The translations under genes and the position numbers were made by a program. From positions 32,660,631-32,724,630 of the forward strand of contig CM023539.1 in assembly GCA_013350335.1 (NCBI GenBank): a stretch of 64,000 bases of DNA. The letters are read 5' to 3'. The notes beneath the pieces were generated by a model, which was given only the letters and a program-made list of their open reading frames with translations, did no database searches and had not been told where the DNA came from. Source of the stretch: Chimonanthus salicifolius (Eukaryota > Streptophyta > Magnoliopsida > Laurales > Calycanthaceae). Shown here one piece after another: positions 39,462 through 46,797 of the stretch (its first letter is position 1; each line of letters starts with the position of its first letter).

Positions 39462-42400
39462 GTTAAAAAAATATTTACAGTATTACTGTATATAATAAGC
39501 GAATGATTATTGATGTTAAAAATGATACTGTATATATATATAAAATATGTGAATGTTCATCTTCTATCAACTGCGGGAATGTTAAAAAATTATATAATAT
39601 GCGAATGGGTAAAAAAAAATCTAGCAACTTGAGGTAACTTTACTTTCACATTACTGTCCACGTGTCATTTTTGCTTTCACATCGAGGATAAAAATATATT
39701 GTTAAAAGCGAAGGAACGAAAGAAAGGAAAGGGGTTTCATTGCTTCCATTGAAAACGAAAAAACAGAGGAGAGGTTTTCGAAAAACAAAGGAGAGGTTTT
39801 GAGGGATGACGGCAATGCAGAGGAGCGACGAAGAAGAAGAAAAGAGGAAGAGGAAGCGAAATGATGGGTTTTGTAGCAAAGGTGAAGAGCTTCTTCTTTG
39901 TGTCTTCCCTTTTTTTTTTTTTACTGATTTTTTCTTTTTTTTTTCTTTTTTCCCTCTTCATCGCACGATGGTGCGATTGACGATTTTGGAATCGCACGAT
40001 CTTCGATTTCGCAAAACTCGCCGATTAATGGGTTTTTTCGATTGAACCAACGAGTTAACTCGCTAGACCATCCAAGCCGAGTCGACTCGTCTGAGTTGAC
40101 TCGCAACTCGGACGATTTTAACAACACTGATCTAGAGTTAGGTGGCTTTTGGAAGGTGATAAAAACACAATTTTTTCATCATATGGCTAGCTCTAGACGT
40201 TGCAAAAATTATATTCATTCTATTTCAGTTGATGGGAATTTGGTGGAGAATAGGGGTGAGGTGTGATGAAATTGTTGCTTACTTCAAGGAGTTGTATACA
40301 AAGGGTTGCGATGTGTCTATTGTGCCTGAATCTCTTCCATTTAAGGTTCAAATTGTAGATCAAGCACGGTCTTTGGAATCTCCTTTTGAGGAAAATGAGG
40401 TGAAGCTTGCGGTTTGGTAGTTGGGTGAAGATAGAGCTCTAGGGCCGGATGGCTTTCCCATCATTTTCTTTAAGAATTTTTGGGAGTTGGTTAAATTGGA
40501 TGTTTTGGCGTTCGTTTATGAATTTTTTTGAAAGGGGTATAATCTCCAAAGGATTGGGCGCTTCATTTATTACTTTGATCCAAAAGAAACCGGGAGCTTC
40601 ATAATTGAATGATTTTCGTCCTCTCTCTTTGTCTTCCTACCGTTATGTGATGGTTGTTGAGCCGCTTCACCTTATGTTACAGATTTTATCCTTGCAAAAC
40701 TAAATTCATGGGTTTCAGGTTGCTCATACAAAGATAGAGATCACTCATTTGCAGAAGCTGATGATACCATATTATTTCTTAAGGCTGACTTAAAGGAGTT
40801 ATGGTTGGTTCGGGAGGTTTTGTTATGGTTCCAGCTGTGCTCGGGCTTGAAGATTAGTTTTGTTAAGAGTGAATTGATGAGGGTCAATGTTGACCATAGC
40901 GCATATGTACAGTTGGCTATGGTGTTGGGGTGCAGAGCTGGCTCTTTTCCGTCATCTTATCTTGGTCTTCCTCTCTGTATAGGGAAACCAAATAAGAGAT
41001 GTTGGGATCGGGTGGTTGAGAAAATGGAGAAAAGGCTATCTATTTGGAAGGGAAGGAATTTATCAATTGGGGGTAGAATTGTTATAATTAAATATGTTCC
41101 CTCTAGCCTCCCTATATATTAGTGCTTTGCTATTGTGACTACAAAGATGGAGAATATTCAGAAAATAAATTTATGGAATGATGATAGGGATAAGAAAAAG
41201 TTCCACTTGTCATCTGGCCTCAGATTTGTAAGTTTGTGAAGGAAGGGGGTTGGGAATTAGGCTTCTTTGTTTGTTTAATATTGCTTTCTAGGGTAAGTGG
41301 CTATGGAGATTGGGGGAGCCATCAGACGGTCTATAGAAGCATATTCTTCAACAAAAGTATAGGTTAAATAGCTTGGGATGGTGAGTCATTATTGATAACA
41401 GAAGGGTGTCTAGGTTTTGGAAAAGGGTCAGGTCAGATCTATCTTTATGCTTTTCAACTTCTATATCAGATATCGAACTTATTCTGGGGAGCATATTCTT
41501 TTCTGGAAGGATAGATGGGTGGGCGATACTCCTTTGGCCTCCACCTTTCCTGTTCTTGTTTCCTTAGCTACAAATAAAGATGCTAAGGTTAGGATAAAGA
41601 TGCTAAGGTTAGGGTGTGTTTGGAGATTCGACATGATAAGGTTGTTTGGTTGTCCACGATTTAGAAGGCAATTGGAGGACTGGATGTTGGAGGATTGGTT
41701 GTCGTTTATGGCACAGCTGAGTAATGTTTATGTTTTGGGGAGTGGTGAAGACAAGCAAATTTGGGACCAGACTCTCACGGGATTTTTACAGTTAAATCCT
41801 TTTGTAATAAGCTGATAATTGTTGGGGAAGTGCCTCGGGTGAACTTTAGGGGGTTGCCCCTTTCAAGGTGAAGGTGTTTGGATGATGACTGGTATTGAGA
41901 AAATTCTGACTATAGATAACTTGCGGGTGCGTCATATGCTCATTATTAATGCTTGCCCCAGTGTTTGGCTAATGAGGACTCCGCCAATCATCTTCTGGTG
42001 CATTGTAAATTTGTATATCAGATTTGGTGCTTCTTTTTTCAACTGTTAGGGTTGGATTTTTGTTTTCGGAAGTCTTAGTTAGATTTATTTAATGAAGAAA
42101 CTCTTTTAGAAAGCCTCTTTGGGCGGCCACTGTTCTGAGTATTGTGTGGTTTGTTTGGCTGGAAAGAAATTCCAAGATTTTTAAATGGAGAGAGTCCCCT
42201 GTTACGCACCTTGTTTAAGTTATTAAGAGCATAGTGGCTTGGTGGATTGTAGGTTCTGGAAAATTCTGGAGAGTTGTAATCTCAGATATTTGTCGAGCTT
42301 GGAACTCAGGAGATCATTTCTTGCCTCAATCAGCTCCGGTCAGGTCAATGGCTTGGTCTTCTCCTGCAACGGGACTTCTTAAATTTAATTTTGATAGAAA

Positions 42401-45400
42401 TTGTGAGCAAAAGACTGGTTTAGCGCTATGGAGGCATTATTCGGAATGGATTTGGTGGCACTGTACCATCTTTTACGGTTCTTCTCCATAATGGTTTTGC
42501 ATTAGATGCAGAGTTATACGCTTTATGGAGGGGTGTTTTGGCGTTGGAAGAGTTGGGTGCAGTTGGGAGTATCTTAAAAGGTGATTCTAAGATTGTTGTC
42601 AGTTGGGGTACGGGGTCTCTTTGTCCTTGGTGTTACCTAGACAAAATTGACAGGATTCACCATTCCATGGTATCTTATGGACTCGGTGTTTTGGGCCCTT
42701 GCTCAGCAAATTCAAAGGCTAGTGAGTTGGCTCGTCAGGTGTTACTCTATTTGCGGAGAAAGTGAATAATTTGATGTAATTTTGAGGGTGTTTCCTCATG
42801 TTTGTTTTTCCTGGGTTGCTTATGTTTTGTGCTTGCTCCCTTTTGTTGATGTCCCCCTTTTTTCTTGAATAATGAAGTTAATTTAAAAAAAAAGGGTATG
42901 AGTTCTATTAGGGGAAGCTCATTTACAATGCTTGCCATGAAACTCAAGCAACCCCAAAAACTTTAAAGATGTAGTATCAGCTATGATGGTCCTTTAAGCC
43001 TTCGCAGGTGTTTCCTTTGGCCAAGACATCATCGCCTGTTAGTGCCCCAGCTTACCGAGTCCCTGTTTGTCAAATTACATGACACAGGAGAAGCCTTGCC
43101 TCGGAAGATTGAAGCATGAAAGAAGACTCAAGTGGTGGTGAAGACTAAAGATCAAGAGGAAGATCAAGCATCACCAAAGTGTATGGCAATCACACAAAGG
43201 TAATTGGCCATAGATGTCTATAGGTGGAACCCACACCTTAGAATGACCATGCCTAGGCTTAGACATCACGTATGGATAATCTATTAAGCCTAATGGATGT
43301 TTGACACAAAACTAGGATCAATGGACTTAAGTTTCAAACCATTGAAGTTGCAGTCAGGACAACACATCATGTCGGCGATCAATCGCCAGTGACAGCAGAC
43401 GAACAATCATGGTGTAGTGATCAATCGTCTGAAAACTCGAAGATTCTAGTTGAAATGGACTGTCAAACTCCAGTTGTCACGGCACGATACATTGGACACC
43501 GATATCGTGGTCACGATCGATCGTCTGGAACCTTGACGATACTATCGTGTTGGCGATGGATCGTTGAGACAGGACAACGGTTGGACTTGAAGTTGACACT
43601 AGGGTGAACCCAACACCTTAGGAGGACCTTCCCTAGGCTTAGAACACACATTGGTAAATCATAAGCAAGCCTAGAGTCAATGGACCAATGCCTTGGAGCT
43701 TCTTGAACTTTTCTTGGGAAAAATCTTGAGAGTCAAAGTGTCATGACTTGTGAGACTTTTTCAACCAGCCAAATGTAGTAATCCACTGGTAAAACCACCA
43801 TGGTTGGATAGAGAATTGAAAGAGCTTTTCATAGAGCCCAAGAACACTCAAATCGGAGTTTGGGAGCCCAAGATATGGTCATTTTAGTAGAGAATTGTTT
43901 TGCTGAAAAGTTCTCAGCACGACCCATCGTGAATGGCGATCGATCGTGAGCACGATCAATCGTGAGTGACGATCAATTGTCCGTGACAGTTTTCTATCCA
44001 TTGGAAAACAATTAATGCGCAACGGTAACATTTCAATGGCTCTTTTGGAAGCCACGATCAATCGCCCGTATCAACTCGAGATTCACTTGTTTGCCTATAT
44101 ATTCTTCAAACTCTTATCAGTGGGGCTGGACCTTTCAACTTGGAATATCTTAAGGCATCCCTAGTGGTCCCAAACCTCTCCCAACACCTCTCTATGTACC
44201 TTACATAGGAGAATCATTTTTCAATCCAATCATCTTGATTGAGGTTAAGAGAGAGAGAAACCAAGCTTAGGATCAATTTGCAAATCCATATCGTAACAAC
44301 CTCCCATAGACTGTGATTGCACATACAAAGACACATCGTCATCACCGCACGACATCACATTGGGAGAAGTCTTCAAGAAGCACACATCTATAGGGCAAGT
44401 GCTTCTTAGTGTTGATTTAATTTTAAATCATCTTCATTGTACAGTGCAGTAGATCAAAGTGATCGAACCACTCTAAAAAATAGAGGGATAAGGACGTAGA
44501 CCGGGGTTTGGTCGAACCTTTCAAAAACCTTAGGCGATTGGGTGAAATTCCCAATCAACTGGATAGGCGGAAGTCCTATTCTATTCGTGAGGGCGTAATT
44601 CCCCACATAGTGTATTTGGGATAGCCCAAAGTTGAGTGAGTCCAACAGTAGATGTAGATTTGTTTAAACTGAACCACTATACATCTTGTGCTGTGGGTGT
44701 TTGGTCTTATCATTGTGTGATTGTTTTATTATTGGCACATTCTTTTATCACACAACACATTTATCTTGATTAACATTGTTATACTGCAAATTATTTTAAT
44801 TAATCAAGAATTTTGTGAAGATCATAGGAATTGGTGATTGCCCTATTCACCCCCTTCTAGGTTCAATCTTGACTAGCGTTCTAGCACACCAGGAACTTTC
44901 ATCGCCTACTCCCTATAACTCATCTTTCCTTTGTCGCCTCCCTCTGTAATCCCTCTTCCCTTTGCCGCAACCCATATCTCATCCTGTGTGACTTCTGTAA
45001 CCCACAAACCCATTCCTGTTGTTTGCTGCAAGTCACTACGCCCTTTTCCCTTACTTTCGTGGCCCCACTTTACTTTACCCCTTTTAATCCAACTCCATTT
45101 ACCTATTTATCCCTTTCTTTTATATTTTATTTCTCATATATCACCCATCTAGCCTATCAATAGCCGTTTAAATCCATTTAACACATCCTATTCTTAGTAT
45201 TTGTATGTTTATTTGTGGTAAATTTGATATTAATTAATTGCTAGTAACAATTGAAATTTAATTTCAACTCATTCTAGATTTAGGGTGTATTATTTTCATC
45301 CCTTTTTAATCTTGAGGGAACCACATTAGGCATTTAGGGTTACTGATGCGGTGCCATCCTGCTCTGTTTTTTCTTTACCTGTTATTTTTATTTTAGTTTG

Positions 45401-46786
45401 TTTTAAGTAAGGGCATTTTAAGTAAGGGTAGTTTGGTAAATTTTGTTTATTTTATTTTAAGCAATGTTAGTCCTTATATAAAGCTATGTAGCCCTTTTGG
45501 GCAAGGGACGATGGAATGAAAAAAACTCCAGATTTACGGAAATCTGATTCTGCGTTTTGGCGAGAAGCTTGATCCCGGCGAGAAGCCTTCCTCCTTCGAT
45601 CTCCAGGTACTCTTCCTCTCTTCCTCTCCTCTTCATCTCATCTTCTTCTTCTCTTCCTCTCTCTTTTCTTTTGTTTTCTTTAGCCTACTGTTACCCACAA
45701 CCCACTCTACTACTGCTGAACCCAGAAACCCCTTCCTACTACCTTTACCCCTCTCAGAAACCCATCCATAACTTTCGCCCCGCTGCCCTGAACTAGATCT
45801 GTTTCCCAAAACTGCTTCCGTCTCCAGTCCCAGTCGCAGAAACATCTTCCCAGTCATAGCCCAGATTGCTGCCACCCTCCCATCTTCCCTATAGCTCTCA
45901 CCTACATCCTAAACCCATCCCAAACTGTTGCTGTCCTACTTTCTTGAACCTTTCTTACACCTGTCCTGTTTCCTGAACCTTTCTTACACCTATCCTGCTT
46001 TCTTTAAACCTTTTGTTCTGCTGTCCCATCTTGTTTTACACATTACTGTTTGTGTGGTCTGATATTTCTCTTGATTTTGAAGCCTTTTACTTTGAGCTAT
46101 GACATGGTTTGGATTGTGATTTTATTACTTACATTGAATCCTCTGAATTTTATTGATTATTCGTGGTAGACTTTATTATTCTAATTGTTATTATTAATTT
46201 TAATTTTAATTTCAGCCTCATTTAGTTTCTTATTACTTCATAAATCGCATTTAGGCATTTAGGGTCACCTTTAGGGTCACCTTTTGTCTTGTCCTGCGTC
46301 AGTTACCCTATCCCCTGTCCTGCATCAAAGATTATTGCAAGCTGGGCCTCTGGGTCTCACTGTCCATGGTCTTGTTTGGAAAAAGTTGATAAGATTCGTC
46401 AGTCTATTGAGGCTTATGGTTTTTCAATCTTTGGGCTTCCCGATCCGCAAATTCAGAGGCAAACCAGTGGCTCATCAGAGTGTGACTTTGTCTTAGAAAA
46501 TTGTAAATAATTTTATGTAATGTGAGAGGGAGGGTGGGGGGGGCGAGGTTGGTTTTTGGCTATTTTTCTTGGGTGGTAGGCTCTTTGTGCCTGATAATGT
46601 TTTTGTTTGTTTGTTTTATATTTTTTGATTAATGAAATTACTTTTAAAAAAAAAAGACCCTCTTAGAAAAGAATACTTCGTTGTAGAAATTGTCATGCCA
46701 AAAGTATAAATCTAAAAAGGAATTGCACTTACTGATTCTTGAATTTCCTCTTTAACAATGTAAAATGGATCTTGAGCAGAAGACAT
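12285..46786 (-). CDS. SYP61: SYP61, syntaxin-61, Qc-SNARE of the trans-Golgi network (7 exons, 249 codons)
   Basis: Joined coding exons, in transcription order: 46786-46733, 35612-35499, 34748-34635, 34376-34177, 33417-33327, 14319-14254, 12395-12285. Together they give 249 codons plus TAG, close to the ~245 residues usual for SYP61. The protein starts [16 protein letters not shown], has a syntaxin-6 type N-terminal helical domain (about residues 1-97), a Qc SNARE motif (about 162-216, zero-layer Gln probably residue 191) and a C-terminal membrane anchor (229-248) ending in FFT. SYP61 is known to act in vesicle fusion at the trans-Golgi network/early endosome with SYP41-group syntaxins and VTI12. 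All junctions are GT-AG and there are no internal stops, so the gene looks functional despite 19.0-kb and 11.1-kb introns full of mobile DNA. Exon 3 may be 12 or 24 codons longer. Confidence 0.93.
12775..13791. mobile_element. Possible hAT-like element with GGGTGCAGTTCAG ends
   Basis: The left end AAGGGTGCAGTTCAGCCAGG and the right end CCTGAGTTGCATCCC are imperfect inverted repeats. The interior repeats GGCCTGGGC-like words. I could not find a convincing 8-bp duplication, so the limits are approximate. A family A element is nested inside it. Confidence 0.45.
13151..13718. mobile_element. hAT-like non-autonomous element, family A copy 5
   Basis: The ends are CATGGTTCCAAATCTCGGCC and, inverted, CATGGGTAGAAAAATCGGCC. 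The 8-mer gccttggc flanks both sides (13143-13150 and 13719-13726), with one base of ambiguity because the repeat extends. Internal GATATCGGCCGAGAT motifs and AT-rich filler match the family. Confidence 0.75.
14254..14319 (-). CDS. SYP61: SYP61 exon 6 (residues 192-213)
   Basis: Encodes [20 protein letters not shown] then VQ, the second half of the Qc SNARE helix. The acceptor is TGATACAG and the donor is CAG|GTATGT. It is separated from exon 5 by the largest intron. Confidence 0.95.
14451..14970. mobile_element. hAT-like non-autonomous element, family B copy 1 (degraded)
   Basis: Ends resembling ATGTTGTGAAAATCG and AGATTTTAACAACCAACTG are imperfect inverted repeats, similar to those of the element at 38670. 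Subterminal regions repeat AATCGTA and CGTAAGAT words. No flanking duplication was found. Confidence 0.55.
15040..15340 (+). pseudogene. RTE-type LINE reverse transcriptase fragment
   Basis: The plus strand reads [20 protein letters not shown] and then [17 protein letters not shown]. This has the ADD catalytic block and following helix of RTE-clade reverse transcriptases. After a stop near 15246 it continues [17 protein letters not shown], a decayed form of the downstream FRYLGS block. Only about 100 codons survive. RTE elements copy themselves by target-primed reverse transcription, and this fragment is inactive. The upstream endonuclease and palm blocks are missing. Confidence 0.7.
15352..17607 (+). 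pseudogene. L1-type LINE remnant (endonuclease end to RT thumb)
   Basis: Near 15540 one frame reads [13 protein letters not shown], the end of the L1 apurinic endonuclease. Then follow the linker ([28 protein letters not shown] in a shifted frame), [14 protein letters not shown] near 16560, [20 protein letters not shown] at 16713-16967 and [10 protein letters not shown] near 17260, where the usual FADD has become YTDD. Several frameshifts and stops break it. A reversed Copia fragment interrupts it at ~16150-16530, and the Copia LTR at 17608 truncates it. L1 elements are autonomous retroposons, and this copy is dead. Confidence 0.85.
16196..16530 (-). mobile_element. Copia 3' end fragment (RNase H tail plus LTR)
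   Basis: On the minus strand [13 protein letters not shown] and [11 protein letters not shown] are the last residues of a Copia polyprotein. A purine tract GAGGGGGAG follows, then an LTR beginning TGTTGTGGGACCC (16383 down to about 16196). The LTR start matches that of the Copia copy at 17608 on the opposite strand. It lies within the L1 remnant. Confidence 0.75.
18219..19225. mobile_element. hAT-like non-autonomous element, family C copy 1
   Basis: It starts CAATGTTTTAAAAACCGACC and its inverted right end reads CAGTGTTTTAAAACTC. A perfect 8-bp duplication catctgac flanks it (18211-18218 and 19226-19233). Subterminal words such as TTCAACCGCGGTCAAAC recur. It is AT-rich, non-coding and carries an internal snRNA-type promoter at 18852. 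Confidence 0.88.
18852..18901 (+). promoter_or_regulatory. snRNA-type USE plus TATA (Pol II-like spacing)
   Basis: GTCCCACATTA at 18852-18862 is followed by 33 nt and then TATAAA at 18896. In plant U1, U2, U4 and U5 genes the upstream element and TATA box are 33-34 nt apart. No recognisable snRNA follows. Confidence 0.6.
19690..20660 (+). pseudogene. Copia gag remnant
   Basis: Translation begins [20 protein letters not shown] in a frame broken by stops. Typical gag helices follow ([40 protein letters not shown]), and it ends with the cysteine motif [25 protein letters not shown] knuckle near 20580-20650. Copia gag packages element RNA into particles. Stops near 19757, 19843 and 19933 and frameshifts near 20060 and 20330 show it is dead. 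Protease and later domains are missing because the element ends near 20660. Confidence 0.75.
20661..21430. other. Probable LTR fragments, family unclear
   Basis: From 20661 (TGTAGGACATATGACC...) runs LTR-like sequence with TTTATATAG near 20858. At about 21200-21430 there is a minus-strand segment with TTATATAAG near 21318 that resembles the promoter part of the chromovirus LTRs downstream. I found no paired ends or target duplications. Confidence 0.35.
21687..22222 (-). pseudogene. Unidentified coding-like remnant
   Basis: Two adjacent minus-strand frames look protein-like. One at 22222-22031 includes [20 protein letters not shown]. The other at 22043-21687 includes [20 protein letters not shown] and [11 protein letters not shown]. 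They overlap by a few bases in different frames, so a single former frame with one frameshift is possible. I do not recognise the protein. It is not gag, RT or integrase. It could be a captured host exon, a degenerate element protein or chance. Confidence 0.3.
22379..23478. mobile_element. hAT-like non-autonomous element, family C copy 2
   Basis: It starts CAATGTTATCAGAATCGG and its right end, inverted, reads CAATGTTATAAGAACCAG. A perfect 8-bp duplication gttatttg flanks it (22371-22378 and 23479-23486). It shares TTCAACCGCGGTCAA subterminal words with copy 1 and carries its own snRNA-type promoter at 23084. Confidence 0.88.
23084..23133 (+). promoter_or_regulatory. Perfect plant snRNA USE plus TATA (Pol II-like spacing)
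   Basis: GTCCCACATCG at 23084-23094 is an exact match to the plant upstream sequence element. After exactly 33 nt TATAAA begins at 23128. Downstream there is a GC-rich palindrome (GGGCCGGCC...GGCCC-like) but no intact snRNA that I recognise. Confidence 0.7.
24274..31734 (-). mobile_element. Complete chromovirus (Gypsy) LTR retrotransposon, 7.46 kb
   Basis: LTRs at 24274-25402 and 30618-31734 are nearly identical, differing mainly by short repeat-length changes. The 5-bp duplication acagc is perfect (24269-24273 and 31735-31739). The element reads right to left. The primer site TTTGGTATCAGAGC, complementary to initiator tRNA-Met, lies at 30601-30615, and the purine tract GATGGGGGGATT at 25403-25414. 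The high LTR similarity indicates a fairly recent insertion. It lies in SYP61 intron 5 in the same orientation as the gene. Confidence 0.95.
25707..30398 (-). pseudogene. Chromovirus gag-pol in one frame with five internal stops
   Basis: Domains in order on the minus strand are: gag (30398-29238) with zinc knuckle [15 protein letters not shown]; protease around [10 protein letters not shown] (29072); reverse transcriptase with YFDDILVYS; RNase H ([15 protein letters not shown]); integrase with HHCC zinc region and DDE core (28844-26442); and a C-terminal chromodomain ([20 protein letters not shown]) that defines chromoviruses. Internal stops lie at 29994-29996, 29238-29240, 28869-28871, 26805-26807 and 26442-26444. 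The open frame ends at 25707-25709, where family-like residues continue, so this stop may be premature too. All intervals are multiples of three: the 4.7-kb frame has no frameshift. The polyprotein would make virus-like particles and integrate element DNA, but this copy cannot do so unaided. Confidence 0.9.
31861..32610 (-). pseudogene. L1 LINE 3' fragment (RNase H)
   Basis: On the minus strand [20 protein letters not shown] followed by [17 protein letters not shown] is the start of the RNase H domain found at the C-terminus of plant L1 elements. The left border is a T run (31861-31868), the poly-A tail read backwards. RNase H removes the RNA strand after reverse transcription. The rest of the ORF is missing or out of frame. 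Confidence 0.75.
32720..33079 (-). mobile_element. Very small TRIM retroelement, 360 bp
   Basis: LTRs of 122 bp (32720-32841) and 124 bp (32956-33079) begin TGTTGGGGCTGCTGCGAAC and end CTAACA on the minus strand. The 114-bp interior has the tRNA-Met primer site TGGTATCAGAGCC (32941-32953) and the purine tract GAGGGGGGGATT beside the left LTR. The 5-bp duplication aagat is perfect (32715-32719 and 33080-33084). No coding capacity. Confidence 0.93.
33015..33058 (-). promoter_or_regulatory. snRNA-type USE plus TATA in the TRIM LTR (U6-like spacing)
   Basis: On the minus strand GTCCCACATTG (33058-33048) is followed by 24 nt and TTTATAAAG. That is 25 nt to TTATA, the spacing of Pol III-type plant U6 promoters. 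The other LTR has a decayed copy (GTCCTATATTG). Confidence 0.65.
33327..33417 (-). CDS. SYP61: SYP61 exon 5 (residues 161-191)
   Basis: Encodes [20 protein letters not shown] then [10 protein letters not shown], the first half of the Qc SNARE helix. The acceptor is TTTAG (phase 2 junction completing Lys) and the donor is CAG|GTATTA. Confidence 0.95.
33418..34176 (-). other. SYP61 intron 4 (759 bp) with a possible SINE
   Basis: Sequence at about 33905-34061 ends in A(15). It shares GGATTGRGAGGTTT and ACATGCT words with the SINE candidate near 61250, so a SINE insertion is possible. I found no target duplication. Confidence 0.5.
34177..34376 (-). CDS. SYP61: SYP61 exon 4 (residues 95-161)
   Basis: Encodes [11 protein letters not shown] through [11 protein letters not shown] to [11 protein letters not shown], the linker between the N-terminal helices and the SNARE motif. 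The acceptor is TTTATTTAG and the donor AAA|GTAATA is a phase 2 junction. Confidence 0.93.
34635..34748 (-). CDS. SYP61: SYP61 exon 3 (residues 57-94, minimal form)
   Basis: Encodes [20 protein letters not shown] then [18 protein letters not shown], the end of the syntaxin-6 N-terminal domain. The minimal acceptor is GGAAG|GTTGATG at 34748. Upstream 36-bp repeats offer in-frame acceptors at 34784 and 34820, adding 12 or 24 residues ([16 protein letters not shown]). The first AG after the poly-T tract would enter a stop codon, so one of these three is needed. Confidence 0.9.
34749..34825 (-). repeat. 36-bp in-frame tandem repeat across the exon 3 acceptor
   Basis: The unit GGTTTCTTGATARGAAGGTW plus GATGAATTGRATAA occurs twice, with a partial third copy upstream. 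Each copy contains an AAG|GTWGATGAATTG acceptor-like junction, and there is no stop in the SYP61 frame. Confidence 0.9.
35499..35612 (-). CDS. SYP61: SYP61 exon 2 (residues 19-56)
   Basis: Encodes [20 protein letters not shown] then [18 protein letters not shown], the first helices of the N-terminal domain. Acceptor TTGGTCAG, donor CAG|GTAATA, both phase 0. Confidence 0.95.
35880..36580. repeat. LINE-like A-rich segment with a ~159-bp imperfect tandem duplication
   Basis: TTTCAATTCTATCGAAGAGAT occurs at about 36178 and 36337 within longer similar blocks. A(17) lies near 35985-36000 and a (CCCT)n(CT)n(GT)n microsatellite at 36360-36402. No gene seen. Confidence 0.6.
37964..42765 (+). pseudogene. 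L1 ORF2 remnant: endonuclease, RT, RNase H
   Basis: The endonuclease starts [20 protein letters not shown], has LLQETKC and later VGGDFNVV (38340). RT pieces are [16 protein letters not shown] (40440) and [16 protein letters not shown] (40760). Most of the RT palm between them is deleted. Thumb [20 protein letters not shown] lies near 40960, zf-RVT-like [17 protein letters not shown] near 41500, and the RNase H tail [18 protein letters not shown] near 42560. Many stops and shifts are present. The ORF normally nicks target DNA and copies LINE RNA, and this one cannot. Confidence 0.85.
38670..40129. mobile_element. hAT-like non-autonomous element, family B copy 2
   Basis: The left end is CAATGTTGTCAAACTCG and the right end inverted is CAGTGTTGTTAAAATCG. 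A perfect 8-bp duplication atctagag flanks it (38662-38669 and 40130-40137). Subterminal AATCGTAAATCGTAGAATCG words and ACTCGGACGA words are present. The middle holds an (AT)n run of about 50 bp near 39405-39458. Confidence 0.88.
42896..43030. other. Spacer, nothing recognised
   Basis: A short segment after the L1 tail with no identifiable feature. Confidence 0.3.
43031..44885 (+). mobile_element. Probable large Copia (SIRE-like) LTR fragment
   Basis: The 3' part contains GATTGCCCTATTCACCCCCT, a word typical of the end of large plant Copia LTRs. The 5' part has many ACGATCAATCGTGAGTGACG-like repeats (43376-44070). No second copy, primer site or target duplication was found, so it is a solo or truncated LTR at best. 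Confidence 0.45.
44886..46328 (+). mobile_element. Gypsy-type LTR fragment containing a solo LTR
   Basis: The older LTR shows CATTTAGGGTTAC just before, and GTTACCCTATCCCCTGTCC plus TGCATCA just after, the solo LTR at 45344-46301. Rejoined, these give the usual LTR 3' end of this family. Its 5' end is not found. Confidence 0.6.
45344..46301 (+). mobile_element. Solo LTR of the chromovirus family
   Basis: It starts TGATGCGGTGCCATCCTG and ends TTGTCCTGCGTCA, matching the LTRs of the complete element at 24274-31734 in opposite orientation. A perfect 5-bp duplication gttac flanks it (45339-45343 and 46302-46306). TTATATAAAGC near 45475 is the promoter. Unequal recombination between two LTRs would leave this. 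Confidence 0.9.
46329..46655 (+). pseudogene. L1 LINE 3' end (RNase H tail and poly-A)
   Basis: The plus frame reads [20 protein letters not shown] then [19 protein letters not shown], closely related to the RNase H end of the L1 at 36600-42895 ([15 protein letters not shown]). It ends in A(10) near 46646-46655. The 5' part is cut off by the LTR insertion at 46328. It is the remnant of a second, separate L1 copy. Confidence 0.8.
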
Positions 46787-46797
46787 CTTTGCCAAAC
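46733..46797 (-). CDS. SYP61: SYP61 exon with start codon (residues 1-18)
   Basis: ATG at 46786-46784 opens [18 protein letters not shown], the conserved SYP61 N-terminus. It is preceded by 11 nt of 5' UTR and an acceptor GGATTCAG, which implies a 5' UTR intron. Donor A|GTAAGTGC. Confidence 0.95.

Larger units (their letters stand above)
36600..42895 (+). mobile_element. L1-type LINE, nearly full length but decayed, split by a hAT-like element
   Basis: The order along the plus strand is ORF1-like sequence, endonuclease, reverse transcriptase, zinc-like region, RNase H and a poly-A tail (A9 at ~42887-42895). The 5' border is uncertain. The hAT-like element at 38670-40129 interrupts the linker, and the flanking L1 sequence resumes directly after its duplicated target. 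Confidence 0.85.
35613..46732 (-). other. SYP61 intron 1 (11.1 kb)
   Basis: The donor is GTAAGTGC after ...QES and the acceptor is GGTCAG. It contains an L1 with a nested hAT-like element, LTR-like sequence, a solo LTR inside another LTR and an L1 3' end, each listed separately. Confidence 0.9.
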
